Source: Corynebacterium freiburgense | GTDB taxonomy: Bacteria > Actinomycetota > Actinomycetes > Mycobacteriales > Mycobacteriaceae | DNA length: 64,000 bases | Assembly (NCBI RefSeq): GCF_030408815.1 | Contig: NZ_CP047355.1 | Coordinates: 2,542,001 to 2,606,000 of the forward strand | Reading direction: 5' to 3' | Part shown: positions 27,442 to 36,176 of the stretch, piece after piece | How positions within the stretch are numbered: the stretch's first letter is position 1 | Layout of the letters: each line of letters begins with the position of its first letter | Made by a program: the position numbers and the translations under genes | Notes under the pieces: generated by a model | Database searches by the model: none | Seen by the model: the letters and a program-made list of their open reading frames with translations, nothing else | What the model was told of the DNA's origin: nothing

Positions 27442-28106
27442 TGTTCTCCTTTGGCGAGGGCTTTGGCAAGCACTAAATCTAGGGGTGTTGTCACTTTTAG
27501 GGCATGCACATCTCCGGCAACGCAATGCACGGTTACACCAAACCATTCCATAATGCTGGCATCGTCAGTAGCTAAGCTGCCCACTGGCCTGGCCTCATAT
27601 GCCGCCTTTAAGGTCGCAATATCGAATGCTTGCGGGGTTTGCACAGCACGCAATTCGCTTCGCTCAAGCGTTTCGACGACCACCTCACCCCGCACTCGCT
27701 TCACAGTATCGGTTACCGGGAGTACCGGTATTACGGCCTTGTGTTCAAGAGATGCGGCAATGATTCGTTGGATCATATCCACAGGTGTAAACGCTCGGGC
27801 AGCATCATGGATCAGTACAGTTCCCTCCCCAATATGCCGCAATCCCTGCTGCACCGAATCCATGCGTTCGGCTCCCCCAAGCACAATCTCCACACGATCT
27901 TCCAGTATCGCCTGCACCTGCGGAACCATGGGTGGACTTATAACCACCACAATTCGATCCACACCGGCAGCCTGTAGACCGTCCACACTACGCTCCAGAA
28001 GCGTCTTTCCACCCACCTCAACTAAGGCCTTTGGAATCCCCGCCCCCAGGCGATTGCCTTGGCCAGCAGCCGCGACCAAGGCCGTAACTGGTTTAGACTT
28101 CGTCAT
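27438..28106 (-). CDS. ispD: 2-C-methyl-D-erythritol 4-phosphate cytidylyltransferase
   Basis: Third MEP-pathway enzyme, transferring CMP to MEP. 222 residues: [22 protein letters not shown] is the nucleotide-binding N-terminus, then [23 protein letters not shown], and [12 protein letters not shown] start at the ATG at 28106 ([11 protein letters not shown]), which overlaps the end of carD by 14 bases; an in-frame ATG at 28124 is a less likely alternative. Operon order carD-ispD-ispF-cysS-rlmB. Confidence 0.94.
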   Translation of the reverse strand: MTKSKPVTALVAAAGQGNRLGAGIPKALVEVGGKTLLERSVDGLQAAGVDRIVVVISPPMVPQVQAILEDRVEIVLGGAERMDSVQQGLRHIGEGTVLIHDAARAFTPVDMIQRIIAASLEHKAVIPVLPVTDTVKRVRGEVVVETLERSELRAVQTPQAFDIATLKAAYEARPVGSLATDDASIMEWFGVTVHCVAGDVHALKVTTPLDLVLAKALAKGEQ

Positions 28107-28674
28107 CGTCGAAATTGATGTCATCGAGATCAATATCGTCGATTGGCTTCTTCTCCGGCTCATCCTCGATCTTGAGCGCCTTATGGCGTTCAATGGTGGC
28201 ATCAATTTGGGCTAGTAAATCATCGGATTTCGCTTCATCGATGTTTTTTGCGAGTGCAAGCTCACCAACTAATACTTGACGCGCTTTTGCCAGCATCCGC
28301 TTTTCCCCTGCCGACAAGCCCCGATCCTGATCCCGACGCCACAAATCGCGCACAACCTCGGCGACCTTATTCACATCACCTGAAGCCAACCGCTCTTGGT
28401 TAGCCTTATAGCGACGAGACCAGTTGCCCGCTTCCTCCACATCGGTTTCGCGGAGTACAGAAAAGACTTTTTGCAGCCCTTCTTCGCCTACAACATCACG
28501 TACGCCAACATATTCGGCATTTTTAGCAGGCACGCGAACAGTGAGATCCGACTGGTTGATTTGTAGCACAAGGTAGTCAACGACTTGGCCATTGAGTTCA
28601 CGCTGTTCGATGGCCTCGATGACCGCCGCGCCGTGGTGCGGATATACCACCACGTCACCGACCTTGAATTCCAT
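28093..28674 (-). CDS. carD: CarD-family RNA polymerase-binding regulator
   Basis: A 193-residue essential-type actinobacterial regulator that stabilises the RNA polymerase open complex. The N-terminal RNAP-interaction domain ([19 protein letters not shown]) is followed by the helical DNA-binding domain ([28 protein letters not shown]). The tail is strongly acidic ([15 protein letters not shown]), longer than in mycobacterial CarD. AGGAG lies 5 bases before the ATG at 28674, which decides the start. It is divergent from a lipoprotein gene. Confidence 0.95.
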   Translation of the reverse strand: MEFKVGDVVVYPHHGAAVIEAIEQRELNGQVVDYLVLQINQSDLTVRVPAKNAEYVGVRDVVGEEGLQKVFSVLRETDVEEAGNWSRRYKANQERLASGDVNKVAEVVRDLWRRDQDRGLSAGEKRMLAKARQVLVGELALAKNIDEAKSDDLLAQIDATIERHKALKIEDEPEKKPIDDIDLDDINFDDDEV

Positions 28675-28841
28675 ACCCACTCCTAGCGGCTTTCTCTTAT
28701 AAACAGCGTTCATAGTATCATGCGGGCGACCTGCGTGTTTCGGCCGCACTTCCCCCCGTGTGGTGCGCTAAAGGTTGCGAAAGACTAAGATAATCGCGTA
28801 ACACCTGTCTGACCCCCTTTTCCTGTTGGAGTGACATAGAA

Positions 28842-29387
28842 GTGAAAACCCTCCGCATTGCAATCGCCGGTATCGCTGCACTGGCCACCCTGACCGCCTG
28901 CGGCGCTGGTCAGATTTCCCAAACGGCCGATCAGGTCGCCGCTGTTGATGGCGTACCGGGTGAATCCCAAGACAAAAAAGTCCTCGTTCGAGACGTCACC
29001 ATTGTCGTTAACGATGATTCCTCTGCAGCCGTAAAATTCACTGCAATCAATGACGATACAAAGATGACTTCACATTCGCTCAAGAAGGTGAAGGTGGGCA
29101 ACAAAGAGGTCACACTTTCGGATACCCCCACTATGGAACGCAATTGTTCCATCGTTGCAGATGCAGCTGAGTACACCGATAAGTTGACCGAATCAGAAGG
29201 CGTCTGCATTACCCATATCAGCACCGAACTCGATAACCCTGGCTTTGCAATCGGTGGCCACAAGGAAGTTGAATTCACGTTCGATACTGGAACAATTACC
29301 GTAGACGCACCGATCGCCGGCAATCTCCACGAAGCCGGACAAAACGATCGCGTGGTTTCCGATAAAATGAAGGACCACAAGCACTAA
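28842..29387 (+). CDS. Putative lipoprotein between carD and radA
   Basis: A 181-residue lipoprotein of unknown function. GTG start at 28842 with GGAG 12 bases upstream; the signal peptide KTLRIAIAGIAALATLTAC ends in the lipobox LTAC. The mature part is beta-rich, with two Cys (RNCSIV, EGVCIT) that may form a disulfide, and a His/Lys end. A protein in this position is found in related corynebacteria. It is followed by a strong terminator, so it forms its own unit. Confidence 0.85.
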   Translation: MKTLRIAIAGIAALATLTACGAGQISQTADQVAAVDGVPGESQDKKVLVRDVTIVVNDDSSAAVKFTAINDDTKMTSHSLKKVKVGNKEVTLSDTPTMERNCSIVADAAEYTDKLTESEGVCITHISTELDNPGFAIGGHKEVEFTFDTGTITVDAPIAGNLHEAGQNDRVVSDKMKDHKH

Positions 29388-29404
29388 ATACTCGCTCAAT
29401 ATTC

Positions 29405-29434
29405 AAGGCCCCTTGCAAGGGGCCTTTTGTTTTG
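29405..29434 (+). terminator. Intrinsic terminator of the lipoprotein gene
   Basis: AAGGCCCC and GGGGCCTT pair around TTGCAA, followed by a T-rich run (29424-29433). It also contains the region just upstream of the radA promoter. Confidence 0.92.
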
Positions 29435-29443
29435 CCCACTGCC

Positions 29444-29457
29444 TACAATGCTCCTTA
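29444..29457 (+). promoter_or_regulatory. Probable leaderless promoter of radA
   Basis: TACAAT (29444-29449) lies 7 bases before the radA ATG at 29457, which has no ribosome binding site. This is the spacing expected if transcription begins at the A of the ATG. Confidence 0.5.
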
Positions 29458-30800
29458 TGGCCAAAAAGGAACGCACAATCCATACCTGCACAGAATGCGG
29501 GTATTCCAGCCCAAAATGGTTGGGCCGCTGCCCAGAATGTGGCTCCTGGGGGACGCTTGAAGAATCCGCCCCTGGCGCCGAAAAAATCACATCGCTCGCA
29601 CCCAGCTCACCCGCAATTCCGATTGTGACTGTAGATCCAGCGGCGTCGATAAGCATTACTACCGGCATTGGCGAGTTAGACCGTGTGCTCGGACAGGGAA
29701 TTGTGCCTGGCAGCGTCGTACTTATGGCTGGCGAACCTGGCGTGGGTAAATCGACACTCCTTTTGGAAGTTGCCTCACGGTGGGCCCAACTTGGCCGCAC
29801 CGTTCTTTATGTAACTGCCGAAGAATCCGCAGGCCAAGTAAGGCTTCGTGCAGAACGCACCGGCGCCCTACAGGAAAAGCTATATCTAACCAGTGAGCAC
29901 AACCTCGACATTGTGTTTGGCCACGTCAAAGAACTGAAACCCACGCTACTTATTGTCGATTCAGTGCAAACAATGAGCGCTTCAGGCGTCGAAGGTGTGC
30001 CCGGAGGTGTCGCCCAATCACGTGCCGTAACCGCCGCGCTAACCACATTGGCAAAAACCTCCGGCATACCGGTACTTCTCGTGGGACACGTCACAAAAGA
30101 CGGCAATGTTGCAGGCCCCCGCGTGCTAGAACACCTTGTCGACGTCGTGCTTAACTTTGAGGGGGACCGCCACTCCAGCTTACGAATGCTCCGCGGCATC
30201 AAAAATCGGTTCGGCGCCACAGACGAGGTTGGATGCTTCGAACAAAGCTCTGACGGTATCCATGAAGTAGAAGACCCTTCTGGTCTTTTTCTTTCCCACC
30301 GCGAAACTACCCCAGATGGCACTGCAGTTACGGTAGCCATGGATGGTGTTCGCCCAATACTTGCTGAAGTCCAAAGTCTTCTAGTAGATACCTACACTAA
30401 AAACCCGCGGCGTGCGGTCACTGGTCTTGACGCCACCCGGGTTCCAATGGTCCTTGCCGTATTGGCGGCCCGCGCCGGAAAACCCACCGTCGAAAAAGAA
30501 GTGTATATCGCAACTGTTGGCGGAATGAAGGTCAGCGAACCCGCAGCCGACCTAGCAATCGCACTGGCCACGGCGTCTTCAATGCTACAAAAACCCCTGC
30601 CACCAAAAACCGTTGTACTTGGCGAAATCGGCCTCGCTGGAGAAATCCGCCGCATCCCTAATCTACGGCGCAGACTCCAAGAAGCACACCGACTCGGATA
30701 TACGCAGGCTATTGTTCCCGCAGGTGAAAGCGTTACAATCACCGGCATGAAGATTCATTACGTGCCAGATATTCAGGCAGCCCTAAAAGCAGTAAGCTAA
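29457..30800 (+). CDS. radA: DNA repair protein RadA
   Basis: A 447-residue RecA-like ATPase that helps process recombination intermediates. N-terminal zinc finger CTECGYSSPKWLGRCPEC (about 11-28); Walker A GEPGVGKSTL; Walker B-type LLIVDSV; the RadA-specific KNRFG motif (in GIKNRFGATDEVG); and a C-terminal Lon-protease-like domain (VYIATVGGMKVSEPAADLA). I start at the ATG at 29457; an upstream ATG at 29448 is in frame, but the leaderless spacing favours 29457. disA follows after 7 bases. Confidence 0.96.
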   Translation: MAKKERTIHTCTECGYSSPKWLGRCPECGSWGTLEESAPGAEKITSLAPSSPAIPIVTVDPAASISITTGIGELDRVLGQGIVPGSVVLMAGEPGVGKSTLLLEVASRWAQLGRTVLYVTAEESAGQVRLRAERTGALQEKLYLTSEHNLDIVFGHVKELKPTLLIVDSVQTMSASGVEGVPGGVAQSRAVTAALTTLAKTSGIPVLLVGHVTKDGNVAGPRVLEHLVDVVLNFEGDRHSSLRMLRGIKNRFGATDEVGCFEQSSDGIHEVEDPSGLFLSHRETTPDGTAVTVAMDGVRPILAEVQSLLVDTYTKNPRRAVTGLDATRVPMVLAVLAARAGKPTVEKEVYIATVGGMKVSEPAADLAIALATASSMLQKPLPPKTVVLGEIGLAGEIRRIPNLRRRLQEAHRLGYTQAIVPAGESVTITGMKIHYVPDIQAALKAVS

Positions 30801-30807
30801 ACGCATT

Positions 30808-31866
30808 ATGAATTCACATGAGCCAATCCTAAACGCAACCTTAGAGCGCCTTGCCCCTGGCACGGCTCTCCGGGATGGCCTCGAACGAATCTTACGGGGA
30901 CAAACAGGTGCACTCATAGTACTCGGCTATAACGAACGGGTAGCCGAAATTTGTGATGGAGGATTTGAAATCGACGTCGCGTTCTCCGCCACGCGACTCC
31001 GCGAACTCTGCAAAATGGACGGAGCAGTCATTCTCTCCACCAACGGCACCGAAATCCGCCGCGCGAATGTGCAACTCATGCCCGACCCCACCTACCCAAC
31101 AGGAGAATCAGGCACCCGGCATCGTTCCGCCGAACGAACCTCCCTCCAAACAGGCTTTCCCGTCATAGCAGTAAGCCAATCAATGAAATTAATCACCGTA
31201 TACGTTGGCGGCCAACGCCATGTCCTCCAAGGATCCTCAGAAATCCTTTCGAGAGCCAATCAAGCATTAGCCACAATGGAGCGGTATCGACAACGCCTAG
31301 ACCAAGATAACCAGTACCTTTTTCGCGCTGAACTCAACCACTATGCATCAGTCTCTGACGTTATCTCAGTGGTCCAACGCATGGAACTACTACGCCGTGC
31401 CGCCACCACAATCCACCAAAACGTCATTGAACTGGGTGTAGACGGCAAGCAACTTGGCATCCAGCTCGCTGAACTCCATGGCGATAACGAACATGACCTG
31501 GCAATAATCGTTCGAGACTACCTTGTAAGCGACAGCAATATCCCAGCCGAAGAAACCGTAGAAAAAGCCCTACTTGCGCTGGAAAAACTCTCTGATGCCA
31601 ATGTAATGAATGGCAACTATATTGCCCGAATACTCGGACTACCTATTACAGATGAATCCTTAAATCAGTGGATCGTGCCCAGAGGCTACCGAATACTCAA
31701 CCGCGTGCCCCGTGTTCAAACATTTGTTATGGACAAGCTAGTCGCAGCATTTGGCGACCTCAACCGACTTATGGAAGCCAATATCGACGACATTGCCAAA
31801 GTGGAAAACGTTGGAACACTATGGGCCCGACACATCCACGACGGATTAAGCAGACTTAGGAGATAG
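30808..31866 (+). CDS. disA: Diadenylate cyclase DisA (c-di-AMP synthase)
   Basis: Makes the second messenger c-di-AMP from two ATP and scans DNA for damage. 352 residues: DGA at 71-73 and GTRHRSAER at 102-110 are the DAC-domain catalytic motifs; the middle is a helical linker; the C-terminal helix-hairpin-helix domain is around VENVGTLWARHI. Operon with radA, as in many Firmicutes and Actinobacteria. It ends before a terminator at 31932. Confidence 0.96.
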   Translation: MNSHEPILNATLERLAPGTALRDGLERILRGQTGALIVLGYNERVAEICDGGFEIDVAFSATRLRELCKMDGAVILSTNGTEIRRANVQLMPDPTYPTGESGTRHRSAERTSLQTGFPVIAVSQSMKLITVYVGGQRHVLQGSSEILSRANQALATMERYRQRLDQDNQYLFRAELNHYASVSDVISVVQRMELLRRAATTIHQNVIELGVDGKQLGIQLAELHGDNEHDLAIIVRDYLVSDSNIPAEETVEKALLALEKLSDANVMNGNYIARILGLPITDESLNQWIVPRGYRILNRVPRVQTFVMDKLVAAFGDLNRLMEANIDDIAKVENVGTLWARHIHDGLSRLRR

Positions 31867-31931
31867 GGTTTTTCCTTAATCAACCACTTTTCTTGGGGCG
31901 CAGCTGACATAAAAACCCACCGCAATCATAA

Positions 31932-31965
31932 AACCCGCCAGCTCTAGCCAACGGGTTTCGTTTTG
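31932..31965 (+). terminator. Intrinsic terminator of radA-disA
   Basis: AACCCG (31932-31937) pairs with CGGGTT (31952-31957), with a 14-base loop, followed by TCGTTTT. Convergent genes lie on both sides, so it may work both ways. Confidence 0.7.
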
Positions 31966-32009
31966 TGCAGGCGGCGCAACGTAGGTCTCAGCGCTCTTGC
32001 CTTTGTGGG

Positions 32010-32720
32010 TTAGTTGAGGTTAAAGGTTTGGCCGTCGGAGTTGTTTGATCCTACGAGCGTGTAGAGCAGATAGGAACCTGAAGGAACCGATTGTCTTCCC
32101 GTACAAGTTCCTGGTGATGAATATGTTCGGGACCAGATCGCTTCATAGTGGCGTTCGGATTCCGCTGGGAAGGTGCGGGCGGAGGTGTCTTCAGAGGCGT
32201 TGCAATCAATGTCTGACCAAATGCGTGTGTTTGTTGCAAGGTCATAAACTTCAAATCGGAGTTGTTCTTCTCGCAGGTCAATTATGCAATCGGCCGTGGT
32301 TGGATTGCGGACGGTGAGGTAAAAGTGTGGTTGATCACCAGTGGCGTAGTTTGGTTGATCACTTTTAGCTTCCACAATGAGGTCTTGCAGTTCGCAGGTA
32401 TCTTTTTTCACTGGTGTTGGTTTGGTTTCGCCAGTGCTGTTAGTGCTGCTACCAACGGCACTGGCGGTACTTTCGCCAGTACTTTCGCTAGTAAGTTCAC
32501 CAGTGCTGCTACTGGTACTCGCACTGGTTTGTTCAGCTTTGTTAGTGGAGGTGGGTTGAGAGGTTGTCGTGTTGGCGGTAATGATTTCCGTGCTTGAGCT
32601 CTTGTTTATGTATACCAAGATGCTGGTCACCGAGCCGATGAGCACGAGAAGCACTACGAGCGCCGCGACGCGTCGGCGGATGTAGATTACTTCTGGGAGT
32701 CGTCGGGAGTTACGTTGCAC
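32010..32720 (-). CDS. Membrane-anchored protein with Ser/Thr-rich stalk
   Basis: A 236-residue protein of unknown function. A single N-terminal membrane helix (about 17-39, VAALVVLLVLIGSVTSILVYI) is preceded by basic residues (N-in), then a Ser/Thr-rich linker (45-105, repeats of STGE) as in glycosylated or flexible stalks, and a beta-rich C-terminal domain (110-236) with four Cys that may pair. It lies just upstream of, and on the same strand as, a carbonic anhydrase, with a 5-base gap in transcript order. An orthologue sits in this place in C. glutamicum-like genomes. Confidence 0.8.
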   Translation of the reverse strand: MQRNSRRLPEVIYIRRRVAALVVLLVLIGSVTSILVYINKSSSTEIITANTTTSQPTSTNKAEQTSASTSSSTGELTSESTGESTASAVGSSTNSTGETKPTPVKKDTCELQDLIVEAKSDQPNYATGDQPHFYLTVRNPTTADCIIDLREEQLRFEVYDLATNTRIWSDIDCNASEDTSARTFPAESERHYEAIWSRTYSSPGTCTGRQSVPSGSYLLYTLVGSNNSDGQTFNLN

Positions 32721-32725
32721 GCACT

Positions 32726-33364
32726 TTAGTCTAGTGAGTCAACTCCGACTGTTACGACAGGCTCGGCGAGGCCATCAGAAAGTCTATATCGTACTCCTAC
32801 AATTCCACAGGTTCCGCGGGCAACTTTTGCTTTGATTTCTGGTGAGCGGCTAATAATTTGGTCTACGGTTTCAGCAACATGACGGGCTTCGAATTGGGTT
32901 GTGGTGGTGTCGCCTGCCGCTCGCGCCTCTAAGATTGAGGGGCTGACTTTTTCAATAAGCACGCGTTGGAATCCGCCGGGGATTTCATGTCCGTCTAGGG
33001 CGGCTTGGGTTGCTGCAACTGCGCCGCATGATTCATGTCCCATTACAACCACTAGCGGCACACCCAAGGATTCAACGGCGTATTCTAGGCTCCCCAACAC
33101 GGCGAGGTCGATAATTTCTCCTGCTGTGCGGATAACAAAGACATCCCCTAAACCTTGGTCAAAAATCATTTCAACAGGCACTCGGGAATCAGAGCAGGCG
33201 AGGACTGCAGCAATTGGGTTTTGGCCTTGGGTGAGTTCGTGCCTGCGGTCCATATCTTGGTTTGGGCGTTCCTCTTGGAAGTGCATAAAGCGTTTATTAC
33301 CTGCTTGTAGCATTTCCCATACTTTGCGTGGAGTTTTTTCGCGGTCATATTCATAGGAAGCCAT
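32726..33364 (-). CDS. Beta-class carbonic anhydrase
   Basis: Interconverts CO2 and bicarbonate, needed for carboxylation reactions. 212 residues: zinc ligands Cys57 and Asp59 in ACSDSRVP, and His110 and Cys113 in GHESCGA. The late GIVGVRYRLSDG is typical. I start at the ATG at 33364 (MASYEYDRE), where no ribosome binding site is present but a weak CACAAT -10 box lies 6 bases upstream, so a leaderless message is likely. Divergent from mutY. Confidence 0.94.
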   Translation of the reverse strand: MASYEYDREKTPRKVWEMLQAGNKRFMHFQEERPNQDMDRRHELTQGQNPIAAVLACSDSRVPVEMIFDQGLGDVFVIRTAGEIIDLAVLGSLEYAVESLGVPLVVVMGHESCGAVAATQAALDGHEIPGGFQRVLIEKVSPSILEARAAGDTTTTQFEARHVAETVDQIISRSPEIKAKVARGTCGIVGVRYRLSDGLAEPVVTVGVDSLD

Positions 33365-33427
33365 AGTGTTATTGTGCACCCCCGGAGGCATTTCGGGGGA
33401 ATTTTCCGGGGGTACACTTTTAAGCTA

Positions 33428-34276
33428 ATGATTGATGAACTTTTAGCTTGGTATAAAAACAATGCTCGTGACATTGTTTGGCGTCGCGGCACCACTCCTT
33501 GGGGAGTTCTACTTAGTGAGGTTATGAGCCAGCAAACCCAGGTTTCTCGGGTAGAACCGCAGTGGGAGGCATGGATGGAACGCTGGCCCACCCCAAAGGA
33601 TTTTGCCAAAGCCTCACCCGACGAAATTTTGCGCGCCTGGGGCAGCCTTGGATATCCGCGGCGCGCACTGCGGCTGCTGGACTGTGCGCGCGCGATCGTC
33701 GAAAAGCACGGCGGCGAGGTACCAAACACAGTTACGGATTTACTAGCCTTGCCTGGGGTCGGCGCATATACTGCGCGCGCCATTGCCGCATTTGCGTATC
33801 GACGCCGCGTCCCCGTCGTTGATACAAATGTGCGGCGCGTATTGCGGCGATATAAACAAGCTGAATTTCATCAAGGAAACCCTCGAGCCGCCGACCTTGC
33901 AGCCGTGGAAGCTCTCCTACCGGAGGAAAATGCGCCAGATGTTTCAGTCGCACTGATGGAACTCGGCGCACTCGTCTGTATCCCCGAACCTAAATGCGAA
34001 CAGTGCCCTATTCAGCAAACCTGTGCTTGGCAACTCGCCGGATGCCCCAAACCTGCCGAGCCCCCAAAACGCCGCACCCAAAAATTTGCCGGTACTGACC
34101 GCCAAGTTCGCGGCATTATTATGGCCCATCTCCGTAATCACCCAGAGGCTTCACGAGCCAGTATCGACGTACTCTGGCCCGATAGCATCCAACTCGACCG
34201 CTCGCTATTCTCCCTGCTAAAGGACGGGTTGGCTGAGGAACATACTCCCGGAAAATTTCGGCTGCCTGTGGTGTAG
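33428..34276 (+). CDS. mutY: A/G-specific adenine glycosylase
   Basis: Removes adenine mispaired with 8-oxoguanine. 282 residues: SEVMSQQTQVSRVEP (glycosylase helix), LPGVGAYTARAIAAFAY (helix-hairpin-helix) followed by VVDTNVRRVL with the catalytic Asp, and a 4Fe-4S cluster C-x5-C-x2-C-x5-C in CIPEPKCEQCPIQQTC. A short C-terminal region replaces the longer Nudix-like domain of E. coli MutY, as usual in actinobacteria. The start ATG at 33428 has no ribosome binding site; TACACT lies 9 bases before it. Confidence 0.95.
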   Translation: MIDELLAWYKNNARDIVWRRGTTPWGVLLSEVMSQQTQVSRVEPQWEAWMERWPTPKDFAKASPDEILRAWGSLGYPRRALRLLDCARAIVEKHGGEVPNTVTDLLALPGVGAYTARAIAAFAYRRRVPVVDTNVRRVLRRYKQAEFHQGNPRAADLAAVEALLPEENAPDVSVALMELGALVCIPEPKCEQCPIQQTCAWQLAGCPKPAEPPKRRTQKFAGTDRQVRGIIMAHLRNHPEASRASIDVLWPDSIQLDRSLFSLLKDGLAEEHTPGKFRLPVV

Positions 34277-34913
34277 CAGAACTTTCTAGGATCTACTTTC
34301 CTGCGTAAACGGATAGGTTGTGGGCTATTGTCACAAATTCCATTAGAAGGGGCTGTTTTAGCGAAATTTGTGACAAAAAATTATATTGCATACAAGCATT
34401 TACCAGGCATCTGTCACAGATTCCATAAAATTCGATTTTTTTATGGAATATGCGACATATTTAGCCCATTTTTGTCGCAAAATCCATAAATTTCACCGTT
34501 TTATGGAATATGTGACACCTCCCAGTTCAATGACCAAAATGTTTGGCGGCGTCAAAAAGCCAACACTCAACTGCCGAGCATAATATTTTGTCGTTTTGTA
34601 GGGTGGGTTGCAATGCACACACATACTGCCAGTGATTCGAATCCGTCGCGTTGGCAGCAGGTTCTCGACGTCGCGATCTTCACGTCTAAAGACCCCCGCC
34701 CACTCACATCACAACAACGAATCATTGAGATGTCTTGACCTTATAGTCACTGAAAAAATCAAAGAATGCGTTTTTCTCACAGAAGACCTGGCGAATTGTT
34801 GGCACACCACACACGGGTAGACCCCGATACGCAAAAGTGTTTACACCCGATAATGCCACATGCAATCACCGTGGAGTTCACTTATAGACGCACTCTACCC
34901 TTTTCCCGCCGAC
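34277..34913. other. Gene-free convergent gap with hairpin array C
   Basis: Between mutY and the GNAT gene. It contains hairpin array C (34329-34517). The rest (34518-34913) has several short frames without start signals or recognisable protein, and I see no gene. Confidence 0.6.
34329..34517. repeat. Triplet of hairpin elements (array C)
   Basis: Inverted repeats at 34329-34375, 34412-34457 and 34473-34517 with the same outer arm ends (TGTCAC / GTGACA or GCGACA) and ATTCCAT / ATGGAAT cores. Gaps are 36 then 15 bases, i.e. the order of spacings is the reverse of arrays A and B, as expected if this array is inserted in the opposite orientation. The flanking block sequence of A/B is absent. 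Confidence 0.92.
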
Positions 34914-36176
34914 CTATACCCCAATCCGTCGCCGATGGAGTGCATCAAGGCTTTCCATGGTTTCCCTTAGCCCAGGAATTTCACCACCGGCGGTACGCAC
35001 AAACATCATGCGCGGCCGCAGCTGCGCACCACGTCGCACCTTTGGGTAAAACGCTTCCGGCCCCATATTCACCACCCGCAACCCAGCTTCACCAGCTTGT
35101 TTGATTTGTTCGTAGTAGCCCAGCACAAAATAGCACCCAGCTTGGCGTGCCGCCTCCGTCCAACCCGCCATTTTCGGATAGATTGTCGTGCCGTCCGCAT
35201 AGCTCAAAACAAACGCTTCTACCTCTCCTTCACGCTCAGCGACCACAACCCTCGCCCAAGGGCTTAACGACGTCGCGGCCTGCTCAACAATCCCACGTAG
35301 TCGCTCAACTGAAACATTATGCCCGTACCGTTTTAGCTGGTTGGCCTGCAATTCCGCCATTCGCCAGGCAAGCGCATCATCGTTCAGAGCGTCTGCACCT
35401 AGTCTGCGCACTACAAACCCAGAGCGCTCGAAGCCAGCTAGCTCTTTTCGAACCTTCCTTCGCCGATCGCCTGACAGCCCAGAGAGGTAGCCTTCAAACC
35501 CATTTTCGGGAACGGGAATCTCACACTGCGCAGTAACCACGCACCCTATGTATCCCCGTTTTTGCAATACCCGAACCAGCGTCTTATCCTCCTCTGGCAC
35601 ATGCATTACACTCCGCAAATCCGTTCTCCATCGGTCGGCTACATCCTCTAGAAAATCAATTAAACCGTTGAGTACCGCGACCTCATCCAATCCAGGTCTT
35701 CGCGCTAATTCGCTCATAGTTTCTAAATCCTTGCGACTATCAAATGTGCTCCTTACCAGCCCAGCAACATACGAACCCGGCAACAACGCCACCGCCGCTG
35801 GCTGCAAACGTTCCTTGCACTCAGCCAACCGCTGCTGGCTCTGAAAAAGCCGACGCTGTTCGGCGCCTAAAGTCTCGCCCTGTCCTGAGTGCCCCGTTAA
35901 GGCCTCAGTGTGGATATCGTGCACCTCTGGCTCAGGCGTGGCAAAGAGTGCTTCTACCGGGTCATAGGTGGCAAAAACATTTCCATTAATTCGCCGAACC
36001 GCTATGCCCCCAATTGGTACCGATTCCTCATACGCCAATCCATACATTCGATCTTCCTCGGATTCGGGTTCGGATCCTCGAATCCACGTAGGATGCAAAT
36101 ACAGTGAATCATTACGTGCAATGGTTTTCCACGGATCGGCGATCTGATCAATCGACGTGTGCTTCGAAATTTTCAT
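34914..36176 (-). CDS. GNAT-type acetyltransferase-like protein (FemAB/CelD-like)
   Basis: A 420-residue protein whose middle and C-terminal part resemble GNAT_6 / FemAB-like acyltransferases: GDRRRKVRKELAGFERSGF is the typical basic segment, followed by ARVVVAEREGEVEAFVLSYADGTTIYPKM and GLRVVNMGPEAFYPKVRRGA. Proteins of this type transfer acyl or aminoacyl groups in peptidoglycan, polysaccharide or siderophore synthesis. The N-terminal 200 residues are not recognisable to me. It overlaps the preceding MFS gene by 29 bases, so the two form an operon. Substrate unknown. Confidence 0.7.
   Translation of the reverse strand: MKISKHTSIDQIADPWKTIARNDSLYLHPTWIRGSEPESEEDRMYGLAYEESVPIGGIAVRRINGNVFATYDPVEALFATPEPEVHDIHTEALTGHSGQGETLGAEQRRLFQSQQRLAECKERLQPAAVALLPGSYVAGLVRSTFDSRKDLETMSELARRPGLDEVAVLNGLIDFLEDVADRWRTDLRSVMHVPEEDKTLVRVLQKRGYIGCVVTAQCEIPVPENGFEGYLSGLSGDRRRKVRKELAGFERSGFVVRRLGADALNDDALAWRMAELQANQLKRYGHNVSVERLRGIVEQAATSLSPWARVVVAEREGEVEAFVLSYADGTTIYPKMAGWTEAARQAGCYFVLGYYEQIKQAGEAGLRVVNMGPEAFYPKVRRGAQLRPRMMFVRTAGGEIPGLRETMESLDALHRRRIGV

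Noticed and set aside
34620..34680. TTCGAATCC, reminiscent of a tRNA T-loop, near 34640
   Set aside because: No matching stem, acceptor or anticodon arm around it.
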